Below, one piece after another: positions 1 through 9,028 of a stretch of 64,000 bases of DNA. This DNA is from Atopobium sp. oral taxon 416 (lineage in GTDB: Bacteria > Actinomycetota > Coriobacteriia > Coriobacteriales > Atopobiaceae). The position numbers were made by a program, and so were the translations under genes. The stretch is taken from the NCBI RefSeq assembly GCF_018128285.1, contig NZ_CP072380.1, positions 806,001 to 870,000 on the forward strand. Direction: 5' to 3'. The notes under the pieces were generated by a model. It was not told the DNA's origin. It did no database searches and was given only the letters and a program-made list of their open reading frames with translations. The first letter of the stretch is position 1, and each line of letters opens with the position of its first letter.

Positions 1-656
1 TCTTTTCCCTGGCAGAGGGGATGCTGAAGCCCTCTTGCGGCACAGTCCTGCTCTCGGGTACCGATACGCATGCGCTCTCTCCGAAGGAGCGGGCGGGACT
101 CATCGCGATGCTGCCGCAGGTGCACAGAACCCCGTCCATGAAGGTAAGAGACCTGGTAGCCTGCGGCCGCTATGTGCACATGGGACCTTTCGGCCAGCTC
201 GATAAGGCTGACTGGGACAAGGTCGACGAGGCCATCTACTTGATGGGCCTGGACTCTCTGGCAGAGAGGAATGCGAGAAAGCTCTCGGGCGGCGAGCGCC
301 AGCGGGCGTTTCTTGCAATGACGGTCGCTCAGGGAGCGCGCACGCTTCTGCTCGACGAACCGACGACCTATCTCGATGTGAGGGCAGCGCACGACCTCAT
401 GGCGCTCGTGAGAAAGCTGGCTGGGGATAAGGGCATCACCGTCATCTGCGTGATCCACGATGTGGATCTGGCTCTGCGCTTCTCGGATAGTATCGTCGTT
501 CTGGGAAGCGAGCGGCCGACCTGCCTTCTTTCCACAGGGACACCGGATGCAATTGCAGAAAGCACGGTACTCGCTTCTTCTCTCGGTGTGCGGGCGAAGC
601 GCTTCAGCGATGGCGGGGAGACAGCCTATGGTATATTTCCTGCCAACAGGGCATAA
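1..656 (+). CDS. Iron/siderophore-type ABC transporter ATP-binding protein, 5'-truncated by window edge
   Basis: This is the C-terminal two thirds of an ABC ATPase that would energise uptake of a ferric siderophore, haem or cobalamin (FecE/FepC family). The frame is open from base 3, so the start codon and Walker A lie outside the window. Visible motifs are the Q-loop region (MLPQVHRTP), the ABC signature LSGGERQRA, Walker B LLLDEPTTYLD and the H-loop VICVIHDVDLA. The DEPTTYLD variant is typical of siderophore importers. Its permease and binding protein would be expected upstream on the same strand. The substrate cannot be told from this part. Confidence 0.85.
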   Translation, partial: FSLAEGMLKPSCGTVLLSGTDTHALSPKERAGLIAMLPQVHRTPSMKVRDLVACGRYVHMGPFGQLDKADWDKVDEAIYLMGLDSLAERNARKLSGGERQRAFLAMTVAQGARTLLLDEPTTYLDVRAAHDLMALVRKLAGDKGITVICVIHDVDLALRFSDSIVVLGSERPTCLLSTGTPDAIAESTVLASSLGVRAKRFSDGGETAYGIFPANRA

Positions 657-733
657 AGGCATTTTGACCTGCTGATTCTTCAATCTGTAAGGACTTCATC
701 AGGCTGAGATCCCAGGCATTGACCTAAGATCAA

Positions 734-745
734 TGTGATATCACA
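734..745. promoter_or_regulatory. 12-bp palindrome, candidate operator
   Basis: TGTGATATCACA is a perfect palindrome about 70 bases upstream of the SPFH start. It has the TGTGA/TCACA arms of a Crp/Fnr-type site but a 2-base rather than 6-base centre, so the binding protein is unknown. Confidence 0.3.
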
Positions 746-758
746 ATGCAACCAGATT

Positions 759-792
759 CAGAGGGCGGGCTGCCAGGTAGGCAGACCCTCTG
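759..792 (+). other. Hairpin in the SPFH gene leader
   Basis: CAGAGGG (759-765) pairs with CCCTCTG (786-792) and CTGCC with GGCAG inside it. The stem ends one base before the ribosome-binding site at 793-801. No U-run follows, so it is either a weak terminator of the upstream gene or a 5'-UTR structure. Confidence 0.4.
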
Positions 793-811
793 AGAGAAAG
801 GATGCTCAGCC

Positions 812-1798
812 ATGAGTGTCGAGAAGAAGGCCCATGCCGCAAGCGGCTAGCTCATGTTTTTTGTTGTTCTTGCGATGTTCGTGCTCTCTGTCGCACTCTT
901 CATCTTCGATATCACGGCTCTTGTAGGAGCAGATGAAGCAATGCGTCCCGAGCCTGCCTTCGGTATGCCCCTCATGATCATTCTTTTCGTAGCCGCTTGT
1001 TTCCTCTCGAACAGCTTCTTCTCGCTCCAGTCGGGACAGGCCCGTGTCTGTGTGCTCTTTGGCAAGTACGTCGACACCGTGAACGATGAAGGACTGAGGT
1101 GGGCCAATCCGCTCTACGCAAAGAATCTGGGCCTCGTTGAGGCAGGACTCGACAGCGAGAAGCCGGAGCATGCCGCCATTGCCTCCAAGAGCGTGCGTGG
1201 CTCTGTCATCTCGATGCGTCTTCGGACCTTGAACGGTGAGCGCCTCAAGGTCAATGACAAGATGGGCAACCCGATCGAGATTGCTACCGTCGTCTCCTGG
1301 CGTGTCGCCGATACGGCCAAGGCTATTTTCGATGTGGACGACTATGAGTCCTATGTCTCCATGCAGACCGAGACCGTCCTTCGCCATGTCGCCTCCGTCT
1401 ATGCCTATGACCACATGGAGGATGAGTCTACCTCTTCGATCACGCTGCGCTCCAACATCGAAGAGGTGAGCGATGCCCTGAAGGCAGAGCTCGACAGAAG
1501 ATTTGCGCCGGCAGGTGTCGCTGTCGAGGATGCCCGCCTCACACACCTTGCCTATGCTCCTGAGATTGCCCAGGCAATGCTTCGTCTCCAGCAGGCCGAC
1601 GCTATCCTTGCAGCACGCAAGAAGATCGTCGAAGGCGCTGTCTCCATGGTGGAGATGGCGGCCGATCGTCTTGCCGAAGGCGGTGCCATCGAGCTCGACG
1701 ACGAGCGCAAGGCAGCTATGGCACAGAACCTCATGGTCGTGCTCTGCGGCGAGTCCGATGCACAGCTAGTGCTCAATGTAGGAAGCCTCTATGCATAG
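812..1798 (+). pseudogene. SPFH/Band 7 membrane protein with in-frame amber at codon 13
   Basis: The protein is an SPFH (stomatin/prohibitin/HflK-like) scaffold: two N-terminal hydrophobic segments (about 854-1020) followed by the SPFH domain and a helical C-terminal part rich in Ala and Glu. The best start is ATG 812, preceded by GAGAAAGGA at ideal spacing. That frame meets TAG at 848-850 after 12 codons and continues in the same frame through CTC ATG (854) to the stop at 1796. Translation might restart at 854, but no ribosome-binding site precedes it. I infer a nonsense mutation near the N-terminus; readthrough is a less likely alternative. Everything after codon 13 is open. Confidence 0.75.
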
Positions 1799-1825
1799 GG
1801 GAAAGAGGGCTCAGGTGTAAGCCAC

Positions 1826-1999
1826 AAGCAGTATCCGCTCCGCACCGATCCGGACATCTGGGATGCCATACAAAGGTGGGCAGCCGATGACATGAGGAGT
1901 GTAAACGGATAGGTCGAGTATCTTCTGCGTGATGCCCTGAAGCGGGCAGGACGGCTGCCGAAGAAGAGCAGCCCGAAGGACAGGAGAGGAGAGCAGTAG
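1826..1999 (+). pseudogene. Small Arc-like DNA-binding protein remnant with in-frame TAG
   Basis: Reading from 1826 gives KQYPLRTDPDIWDAIQRWA, then ADDMRSVNG, TAG at 1910-1912, and VEYLLRDALKRAGRLPKK up to the stop at 1997. This is the ribbon-helix-helix type protein often found just after SPFH genes in actinobacteria, about 60 residues. At the TAG the family has Gln (NGQIEYLLR), so CAG to TAG is the simplest explanation. The expected GTG start near 1815 is out of frame because of a small indel. The gene is therefore broken twice. Confidence 0.6.
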
Positions 2000-2004
2000 C
2001 AGCA

Positions 2005-2031
2005 GGGAGGCACCCATGCCAGGTGCCTCCC
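2005..2031. terminator. Bidirectional terminator-like hairpin
   Basis: GGGAGGCACC (2005-2014) and GGTGCCTCCC (2022-2031) form a perfect 10-bp stem with a 7-base loop between the convergent SPFH locus and the DUF4143 gene. Neither side has a strong U-run. Confidence 0.55.
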
Positions 2032-2069
2032 TGTGCTTGTCTCATTGAGCTCGGTGCGGCTGTCCTGCA

Positions 2070-3449
2070 TCAGAAGACGCTATCGTCTGCTTTCATGAGA
2101 GACCACTTCCAGGCAGGGATGGCGCGGATGTGTCCAGCATCGCTCGGAATCTCTGCCTCTTCCCTGAGCGTGATGATGAGGCCGTCTTTGAGATGGGCGA
2201 TATTCATGGCGCGTTCGAGTGAGGACACCTCTCGCTTGCGGGTCTTGGGACGCGACATGTCCGCCGTGACCTGTATGGGCAGATAGGGCTCTGCGGCGAG
2301 CGAGTCGCCCACCAGGAAGTCGACCTTCTCTGTCGTAGGCGCTGTGTAGGAAGTGACCACGTCTGGCCTTGTGCCTCTTGCGCGCCGCATGAGCTCGACA
2401 TAGATAGCGGTTTCGAGTCTCTTTCCGACATCCTGCTGGCTTGCGCGCGAAACAGCATATGCCATGCCCTGATCGCATGCGTAGACTTTAGGAATGGCGG
2501 TCGTCTTTTCTGCAAGCGCGACAGAGTATTCCTTGAGCATGCTGATGAGGTAGGACTGTTCGAGCAGATGCACTCCTTCATTGACGGTATCCCAGGAGGT
2601 GTGGTAGCCGACACGGCGCAGCATATCGAGAAGTCGGTTGACTGAGAAATCGCAGGCGGTGTCCCTCAGGGCAAAGAGCGCCATCTGGGTCGCTATTGTC
2701 ACGTCGAGACGGGTGCTGCGTTCCACGACGTCGCGCGCTATCACATCGCGTACGTAGGACTGGAGCATCAGGGTGCGGGTCGGAGCATCGAGTGCCTGCA
2801 CACCCGGAAAGCCTCCCTCGATGAGATAGCGGTCATAGGCAGACTCAAGAGATGTCTTCATCTGGGGAGAAACCGAACCCGCATCCTCGAGCTGTCCATC
2901 TTCGGGAAGCTCGATGCTGTGGAACCTGCAGTACTCGGCAAATGAAAGCGGGAGCATATGGCATTCGAGGGAACGTCCGCGGAATGTACTCGCAATCTGG
3001 TCTGAAGACAGCTTCGAAGATGAGCCGGTGATGACAAGTGTAACCTTCTCATGCTCGGCTACACGCTGGCAGAAGCCCTGCCATCCATCTGACTCCTGCA
3101 CCTCATCGAGGAAGAGATAGGCACCTTCCTTGCGGGCTTCAGGTACCTGCCGCCAATACTCGTCGAGCACGTCGTTCAGAAGTGTGGTCGAGGCGGGCTT
3201 CAGGCGGTCGTCTGCGAAGTTGAAATAGAAGATGCGGTCTCGTGGTACACCAGCAGCGAGAAGACGGTGTATGAGCTGGAACTCGTAGAATGTCTTGCCC
3301 GAGCGGCGAACGCCCGTGATGATATGGACAAGATTGAAGAGTGCGGGCTCGGGCAGGCTCGAGATGATGCCCTGACGTGGCCTCACCTTGGGGAATGGGA
3401 ATTCGAGCGACTCACGTACGAGTGCTCCATAGCCAGGTGTTGTTTCCAT
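2070..3449 (-). CDS. AAA ATPase with C-terminal DUF4143
   Basis: A 459-residue ATP-binding protein of the AAA_14/DUF4143 group. Walker A is GVRRSGKT (about residues 45-52), Walker B is YLFLDEVQE, and TLVITGSSSKL gives the sensor region. The C-terminal half contains the DUF4143 nuclease-like fold (TEKVDFLVGD). Members are common and often strain-variable in gut anaerobes; their function is not established. The start at 3449 has a GGAGG site 7 bases upstream. The gene is intact although its neighbours are broken. Its upstream region carries an elaborate inverted repeat that probably controls it. Confidence 0.85.
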   Translation of the reverse strand: METTPGYGALVRESLEFPFPKVRPRQGIISSLPEPALFNLVHIITGVRRSGKTFYEFQLIHRLLAAGVPRDRIFYFNFADDRLKPASTTLLNDVLDEYWRQVPEARKEGAYLFLDEVQESDGWQGFCQRVAEHEKVTLVITGSSSKLSSDQIASTFRGRSLECHMLPLSFAEYCRFHSIELPEDGQLEDAGSVSPQMKTSLESAYDRYLIEGGFPGVQALDAPTRTLMLQSYVRDVIARDVVERSTRLDVTIATQMALFALRDTACDFSVNRLLDMLRRVGYHTSWDTVNEGVHLLEQSYLISMLKEYSVALAEKTTAIPKVYACDQGMAYAVSRASQQDVGKRLETAIYVELMRRARGTRPDVVTSYTAPTTEKVDFLVGDSLAAEPYLPIQVTADMSRPKTRKREVSSLERAMNIAHLKDGLIITLREEAEIPSDAGHIRAIPAWKWSLMKADDSVF

Positions 3450-3511
3450 GATTCCTCCCGCGCTGTTCCAGATTTCTCTGCTACGTGCTGCTGATGAGCT
3501 GGAAGTGCACA

Positions 3512-3604
3512 GAACTTCTCGCTGTCAATGATAAGTTTAACTCTTAATTTCTCACCAACAACGAGAAGTTATAGATAAAACTTATCTCTGATGACGAGAA
3601 GTTC
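3512..3604. promoter_or_regulatory. Nested inverted-repeat operator upstream of the DUF4143 ATPase
   Basis: GAACTTCTCG (3512-3521), 8 bases, GATAAGTTT (3530-3538) is mirrored exactly by AAACTTATC (3578-3586), 8 bases, CGAGAAGTTC (3595-3604). A third CGAGAAGTT lies at 3562-3570. The region is AT-rich compared with its surroundings and starts 63 bases upstream of the start codon. I infer a cooperative repressor or autoregulatory site plus promoter. Confidence 0.6.
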
Positions 3605-3742
3605 TAACTATATCTTCATTCCATCGGAGAGAAGTATAGGGAAATCTCCCAAGTCCCATTGAGGCCTCTGTAAATGGAGAACGTGCACCTCTCCGGCTCC
3701 AGAGAGATGCACGCCAGGTACCAAGAATGGTGAACGCCTCAG

Positions 3743-5463
3743 CTATGCCTCATAAGCCGTGAGCCACAGATTGGGCGCTTCGCAATGGGCATCATTGGCA
3801 GCTGAGAACCAGCGGCCAGCCATATCGTTCTGCTCGACGAGAAGCTTCACGTCGTCGGAGACCGTCGTGTCAGTATCCATAGCAGCAAGGATATCGTCGT
3901 AAGTCGTGCTGACATCCTTCTGAGCGATGACTGCGTCGCTCTCGGTTGCGTCGAAGACCATGCTCTCCTTGGTGCTGTTGTCCCAGGCGCCCCACTTGTC
4001 GAGTCCGTCGCCATTCGGGCTGCCGGTCTCGAGGAAGTTCTTGAGGTAGGCGTTGAATACCTTTGCCATTGCTTCATATCCAGGCTGGTCGAAGGTATTG
4101 GGAATGAGCTTTGCATAGTTGTTCTCGGTGGAGAGCATCGGCACGAAAATGCCGTGGAATGCACCGTAGGTATCAATCTTAACCTGGGAATTGTCGCTGC
4201 CGAAGTCGACCTGGCAGACATAGATGTCCTTGTCGTAGGAGCCAGACATCTGCTCGGCAGAGCATTCAGCATTGAAGATGCGGTACATGTCGCAGCCTAC
4301 TTGATGGCAAATGCCTGGGCAGCCTTGAGCTTGTCTTCTGAGAGCGCGGCCATGGGATCGGACTTCCAGAACGCATCGAAGGCGCTGAACATGCTGAACT
4401 CCGTGGAGCCGGTCAACATGATGAGCGGCACAGCGTGATAGGAGGCATTCGCGAAGCCACCCTTGGGAAGCGCGATGTCGTCCTCGTAGAGGTGCGGGAA
4501 GACGCTCATGCGGATGGAGGCATTGCCCATAAGGGGTGCAAGCCTCTCGCCGGAGACCGAATAGAGCCAGTCACGCACTGCACTGTCATCAGAGAGGAGC
4601 CACTGATAGGCGCTCTCTTCGTCTGCAGCCTTGCCATCCTCCATAGCAAGCGGCACAAGAGCAGCTGCAATCTTTTTCTGGGAAGGCTCGAGCTCTGCTG
4701 TCGTCATTCCGCCCGAGAATGCGATGGCCTTGTCGAACTTGCCCTCGAACAGCGGGCTCATGAGCATGGCCATGACATCGCGGCCGCCAGCAGAGAAGCC
4801 GGATACCGTGACATTCTCGGGGTCTCCGCCGAATGCCTCGATGTTGCTGCGTACCCAGTCGAGTGCCGCTGCGATGTCGAGGAGCGTGAAGTTGCCGGTA
4901 TCATTCCCGAGGGCAGGGAGGCAGTTGAATCCGAAGAGGCCCAGGCGGTAGCTCAGCGAGACGTAGACACATGAGTTATTCACGACAAGATCCTTGCCGG
5001 GAATCTCCTGCGCATTTCCGGTCTGGTTGTTTCCGCCGTGGATATAGACGAGGACCGGGAGCTTGCTTGCGCCTTCTGTAGCATAGACATCGAGGTTGAG
5101 GCAGTCCTCTGTGCCAGTGACCTCGTTGTTCGTATACTGCAGCGCTGGCTGTGCTGGCTGGGTGCAGTCACGCTCTTCCGTCCAGGATTCGGGCTCTTCT
5201 GGCGCCTGCCAGCGGAGCTCTCCCTCTGGAGACTTGCCGTAAGGCACGCCGTACCAGATGTTCACGCCGCCCTCGTTCGTGCCCTTGACGGGACCGTATG
5301 CAGTCTTTGCGACCAAGCTATCGCTCTTCGCGGCATCTGTCTGATTGGATGAGCCGCTCTGCTGCTGTGTGGTTCCGCAGCCAGCAAGCAGCATCCCCAG
5401 TGCTGCTGCCGAAAGGCTGCCTGCTCCGACGAAGCTCCTCCGCGATATCGTTCTCTTGCCCAT
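3743..5463 (-). pseudogene. Tat/lipoprotein carboxylesterase type B, frameshifted
   Basis: The start at 5463 follows AGAAAGGAAA and gives MGKRTISRRSFVGAG, a twin-arginine-like signal with lipobox LLAGC, so the product would be an exported lipoprotein. The mature part is a carboxylesterase/para-nitrobenzyl-esterase alpha/beta hydrolase: IYGVPYG-type start, EDCLNLDV, VYIHGG oxyanion region and nucleophile elbow GFSAGG. The frame ends at TAG 4297-4299 after AFAIK. The next frame continues GCDMYRIFNAECSAEQM to 3743, so one base has been lost. The C-terminal part contains the expected catalytic His region (W..P..G). Confidence 0.8.
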
Positions 5464-5535
5464 CTCTGTTTCCTTTCTCCCCTGTATTCCGTTCTTCCGA
5501 TATCTTTCGCCTGGATGGCCAGACGCTATCGGCAT

Positions 5536-5604
5536 AAAAAACTCCCCGGTGGCATAGCTGCATACATCTGGCATGAGATGTACGAGTAATGCCTCCCGGG
5601 GAGT
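5536..5604 (-). terminator. Rho-independent terminator on the minus strand
   Basis: ACTCCCCGG (5541-5549) pairs with CCGGGGAGT (5596-5604), GGCAT with ATGCC inside, and ACATCT (5564-5569) with AGATGT (5576-5581) at the top. On the minus strand the stem is followed by six U residues. It lies between the methyltransferase stop and the esterase start, so it ends the former or attenuates the latter. Confidence 0.7.
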
Positions 5605-5849
5605 AACAAGCTCGTGTAGAGAGCAATCTATCATCCAAGGCACGATAGCCGGCATAAGAATCCCAACGTCAGCGGCGAGTGGCATCCATTTTGTTTCTGA
5701 ATGGTATCTGGAATGCGATACAAGCCAGCTTGCCTGTGGTAGGGCGCAGGATGGCAGGTACGACATTGAACCCCAGCAGTGCGCATTCATCTCTCGTTGA
5801 CGGCAAGGATTCGGGACACAGCGGATGGAGAGAAGTCTTCCGCTATTCT

Positions 5850-6611
5850 CTATGCCTTGTGCGCCTTCACAGCGAGCATGGTTGGGATATTGAACTCATG
5901 AAGCCTGCCCTCGCCGTTCGTGTCATCAGACACATCGTCGATCACGAGGCCGGCATGGAGCATGCCGCCCAGGATCTCTTCGGGAGAATGGGAGAACTGC
6001 ATGCCGGCATCCTGTGCCGCGAGCTCGTCTGCAAGGGAAGGATCTGCGACGGGGTCGAACGGCAGGCTGTGGATGATGCGCTCTTCTGCTTCATCGACGA
6101 CGTAGTTGAAGCCACCAAAATCGAAGCCTGCGAGAAAGGCGCCACCCGGTACGAGTACGCGTGTGACTTCTTGGAAGATGGGTGCGCATTCACGCACGTA
6201 GCAGAGGCTCACAGGATTCAGGACCATATCGAAGCTTGCGTCCTGAAACGGCAGCGCTTCCGTCATGTCTGTCTTCACGATCTCGATGCTATAGCCTTCA
6301 CGCTCGGCGACGAGATGCTCGCTTGCAAGCTGTGCCTCCGACTGGTCGAGCACGGTGCATCTGGCTCCTGCGGCAGCAAGAACCGGCATCTGCTGGCCTC
6401 CTCCTGCAGCAAGGCCGAGGACTCGTGTCCCTTGAAGAGGCGGGAACCAGCTTCTCGGCACCGGTTTTGTCGGCGTGAGCACGATCTGCCATCTGCCTTC
6501 TGTGGCGGCCTTATAGGTTTCATGGTCGATGGGCTTGCCCCATTCCCAGTCCTCGCTGACCCAGCGGTTAATCGTCTCGGCGTTGATGTCCTGATAGCGC
6601 TTGGATTCCAT
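5850..6611 (-). CDS. Class I SAM-dependent methyltransferase
   Basis: A complete 253-residue methyltransferase. The SAM-binding motif I is VLGLAAGGGQQM (about residues 65-76), followed by the acidic VLDQSE and the motif IV region FDMVLNPVSLCYV. The C-terminal part FDFGGFNYVVDEAEE is typical of Methyltransf_11 proteins in coriobacteria and clostridia whose substrate is unknown. It is transcribed away from the thiamine operon and separated from it by about 130 bases. No frame defect is visible. Confidence 0.8.
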   Translation of the reverse strand: MESKRYQDINAETINRWVSEDWEWGKPIDHETYKAATEGRWQIVLTPTKPVPRSWFPPLQGTRVLGLAAGGGQQMPVLAAAGARCTVLDQSEAQLASEHLVAEREGYSIEIVKTDMTEALPFQDASFDMVLNPVSLCYVRECAPIFQEVTRVLVPGGAFLAGFDFGGFNYVVDEAEERIIHSLPFDPVADPSLADELAAQDAGMQFSHSPEEILGGMLHAGLVIDDVSDDTNGEGRLHEFNIPTMLAVKAHKA

Positions 6612-6738
6612 GGCTCCTGCGTCCTTCCGTCGGATTTCTCATCGAGTATATCAGCCGCCTCTGCCGTTTTGCTATCTGGCTTTCAGGTGCTACAATCCGG
6701 CTTGCAGCTGCAGACGAATTTCTGGAGCATGCAGACAT

Positions 6739-6826
6739 AGAGGGGAGCTGGTGCATAGCCGGCTGAGAGGGGACAGATGGTCCCGACCCTTTGAACCTGA
6801 TGTGGATAATGCCAACGAAGGGAGCG
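6739..6826 (+). promoter_or_regulatory. TPP riboswitch (THI element)
   Basis: The conserved CTGAGA (about 6763-6768), GGACAGATGGTCCCGACCC arm, and TTGAACCTGATGTGGATAA / GCCAACGAAGGGA block match the thiamine pyrophosphate aptamer. The 3' strand of P1 (GAAGGGAGC) is also the ribosome-binding site of thiC, three bases upstream of ATG 6829. Ligand binding would therefore hide the Shine-Dalgarno sequence, so translational control of thiC is likely. Confidence 0.92.
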
Positions 6827-6828
6827 CC

Positions 6829-8121
6829 ATGACGCAGATGGATGCTGCGCGTGCCGGTACAGTGACCGACGAGATGCACGCGGTAGCAGTGGCAGAACAC
6901 AGATCCGACGAATTCATCAGAGACAGTGTCGCAAAGGGAACGATCGCGATTCCTGTCAACCCGGCACACAAGAAGCTTCGTCCCTGCGGGGTAGGAGCAG
7001 GCCTGCGCACGAAGGTCAACGTGAATCTCGGCATCTCCGGAGACATCCAGAATGCACCGGAGGAGTGGGAGAAGGTAAGGATTGCCGAGCAGTTTGGCGG
7101 CGATGCGATCATGGACCTCTCGAACTTCGGCAAGACCCGTCCGTTCCGCAGAGAACTTATAGCCAAGACGCCGCTGATGGTCGGCACGGTGCCCATCTAC
7201 GACGTGATCGGCTACAAGGACAAGCCGCTCGTCGAACTTACGGCCCAGGACTTCCTGGATGTCGTGGAAGCACATGCAGAAGACGGCGTCGACTTCATGA
7301 CCATCCATGCAGGCTTCAACCGTTCTGTCCTGAATACGTTGCTCGAGACGAAGCGCCTCACGAATGTCGTGTCGCGCGGAGGATCGCTCCTCTTTGCATG
7401 GATGATGACAACAGGGGAGGAGAATCCCTTCTACGAGCACTTCGATGAGGTGCTCGAGATCCTGCATGACCACGACGTGACGATCAGCCTGGGCGATGCG
7501 ATGCGTGGCGGCTCCACCTACGATGCAACGGATGCCTGCGAGGTGTCGGAGCTTGTCGAGCTCGGCAAGCTCACGACGCGTGCCTGGGAGAAGGGCGTCC
7601 AGGTCGTCGTCGAAGGGCCGGGACACATGGCCCTGGATGAGATCCAGGCAAACATGAAGCTCCAGAAGCGTCTCTGCCATGGTGCGCCGTTCTATGTGCT
7701 CGGACCCCTCGTGACCGATATCGCACCGGGCTACGACCACATTACGGCTGCCATCGGCGGCGCCGTGGCGGCATCCACTGGTGCTGACTGGCTCTGCTAT
7801 GTGACGCCGGCAGAGCATCTGAAGCTCCCGAATGCCAAGGAAGTACGCGAAGGCCTCATCGTCACGCGCATCGCAGCGCATGCGGCAGATATCGCGAAGG
7901 GCATCCCTGGAGCACGCGACATCGACAACAAGATGAGCGATGCCCGCCGCCGTGTGGACTGGGATGGCATGTTCGAGTGCGCTATCGACCCCGACCGTGC
8001 AAAGGAGATCATCGCAAAGGCGCCGCCTGAGGAGGATGGCACCTGCACGATGTGCGGCAAGATGTGCGCTGCCCGTACCGTGAACAGGATCATGGCAGGA
8101 CTGACGGTCGATCTCGGCTAG
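6829..8121 (+). CDS. thiC: Phosphomethylpyrimidine synthase
   Basis: ThiC is a radical-SAM enzyme that rearranges 5-aminoimidazole ribotide to hydroxymethylpyrimidine phosphate. The start at 6829 is chosen because it directly follows the riboswitch; the frame is open upstream but would run through the aptamer. The product has 430 residues, the short bacterial form without the N-terminal extension. The C-terminal iron-sulfur motif CTMCGKMC is present, as are VNLGISGD, DFMTIHAG, SRGGS and EGPGHM. It heads a thiCMED cluster on one strand. Confidence 0.95.
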   Translation: MTQMDAARAGTVTDEMHAVAVAEHRSDEFIRDSVAKGTIAIPVNPAHKKLRPCGVGAGLRTKVNVNLGISGDIQNAPEEWEKVRIAEQFGGDAIMDLSNFGKTRPFRRELIAKTPLMVGTVPIYDVIGYKDKPLVELTAQDFLDVVEAHAEDGVDFMTIHAGFNRSVLNTLLETKRLTNVVSRGGSLLFAWMMTTGEENPFYEHFDEVLEILHDHDVTISLGDAMRGGSTYDATDACEVSELVELGKLTTRAWEKGVQVVVEGPGHMALDEIQANMKLQKRLCHGAPFYVLGPLVTDIAPGYDHITAAIGGAVAASTGADWLCYVTPAEHLKLPNAKEVREGLIVTRIAAHAADIAKGIPGARDIDNKMSDARRRVDWDGMFECAIDPDRAKEIIAKAPPEEDGTCTMCGKMCAARTVNRIMAGLTVDLG

Positions 8122-8197
8122 AAGCGAAGAGAAGCATAGAAAGCAGCCTGGAGCAGATGGCAGCATCTGCCTTAAGGCTGCATGGAGGAGCATAGTT

Positions 8198-9028
8198 ATG
8201 AATACGGAAGGGCTCGGTACCTGTCTCGACAATGTGCGCAAGGCATCGCCCCTTGTGCACTGCATCACGAACTACGTCACGGTGAACGACTGCGCGAATG
8301 CGGTCCTCGCAATCGGCGCATCCCCGATCATGAGCGACGAGCCGGACGATGTGGAAGACATCACGTCGATCTGCGCAGGGCTCGACCTCAACATCGGCAC
8401 CCTGAACCATAGAAGCATCGATGGCATGGACCATGCTGCAGCAAAGGCAGCATCTCTCGGACATGCAATCGTGCTCGACCCTGTCGGTGCCGGTGCTTCG
8501 AAGCTCCGCACCGAGACGGCGAAGCATCTCCTCGACACGTACCATCCCCAGCTGGTCCGCGGCAACATGAGCGAGATCCGTGCTCTCGGCGGCGCCTCTG
8601 CTTCGACCCGTGGCGTCGATGTGTCTGCTGCCGATGCAGCGACTGAGGAGAACCTCTCCGAGGCAGCAGCATTCGTGGCTGGCCTTGCCAAGGCATGGAA
8701 GTGCACGGTCGCCGTCACCGGTGCCATCGATATCGTGAGCGACGGCAAAAGGACCTCAGCTATCAGGAACGGCGTCTCCCTGATGGGACGCATCACGGGC
8801 ACGGGCTGCATGCTTTCGGCGATGCTTCCGGCCTTCTTGGCAGCAAACGATGATGTGTATGTGGCAAGCGTAGCCGGCATCTCGATGATGGGCATCTGCG
8901 GCGAGAAGGCACGCTCCCGTATGGCAGGGGAGGACGGCACCGGATCTTTCCGCACCTACCTGATCGATGCGCTCTCGAATATCCAAGGCAAAGAGCTCGT
9001 GGCATCTGCAAAGGTGGCCGATCTCTGA
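8198..9028 (+). CDS. thiM: Hydroxyethylthiazole kinase
   Basis: ThiM phosphorylates 4-methyl-5-(2-hydroxyethyl)thiazole for salvage into thiamine. The 276-residue protein shows the ribokinase-like fold motifs PLVHCITNYVT near the N-terminus, LDPVGAGAS, and the anion-hole GRITGTGCMLSA near residue 210. The start has GGAGG seven bases upstream. No thiazole synthase (ThiG/ThiS) is in the window, so thiazole is probably salvaged. A small GCAGATG/CATCTGC hairpin sits in the 76-base gap after thiC. The stop overlaps thiE by one base. Confidence 0.94.
   Translation: MNTEGLGTCLDNVRKASPLVHCITNYVTVNDCANAVLAIGASPIMSDEPDDVEDITSICAGLDLNIGTLNHRSIDGMDHAAAKAASLGHAIVLDPVGAGASKLRTETAKHLLDTYHPQLVRGNMSEIRALGGASASTRGVDVSAADAATEENLSEAAAFVAGLAKAWKCTVAVTGAIDIVSDGKRTSAIRNGVSLMGRITGTGCMLSAMLPAFLAANDDVYVASVAGISMMGICGEKARSRMAGEDGTGSFRTYLIDALSNIQGKELVASAKVADL

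Noticed and set aside
3512-3604. CRISPR-like repeat array
   Set aside because: The repeats are inverted and nested, not regularly spaced direct repeats, and no cas gene is near. No CRISPR array was seen elsewhere in the window.
5679-6740. A 353-codon plus-strand frame
   Set aside because: Antisense to the methyltransferase; Cys/His-rich composition without any domain.
6568-8268. A 566-codon open frame on the minus strand
   Set aside because: It is antisense to thiC and the riboswitch, has a His/Arg-rich artificial composition and no family motif; it is a shadow of the GC-rich codon pattern.
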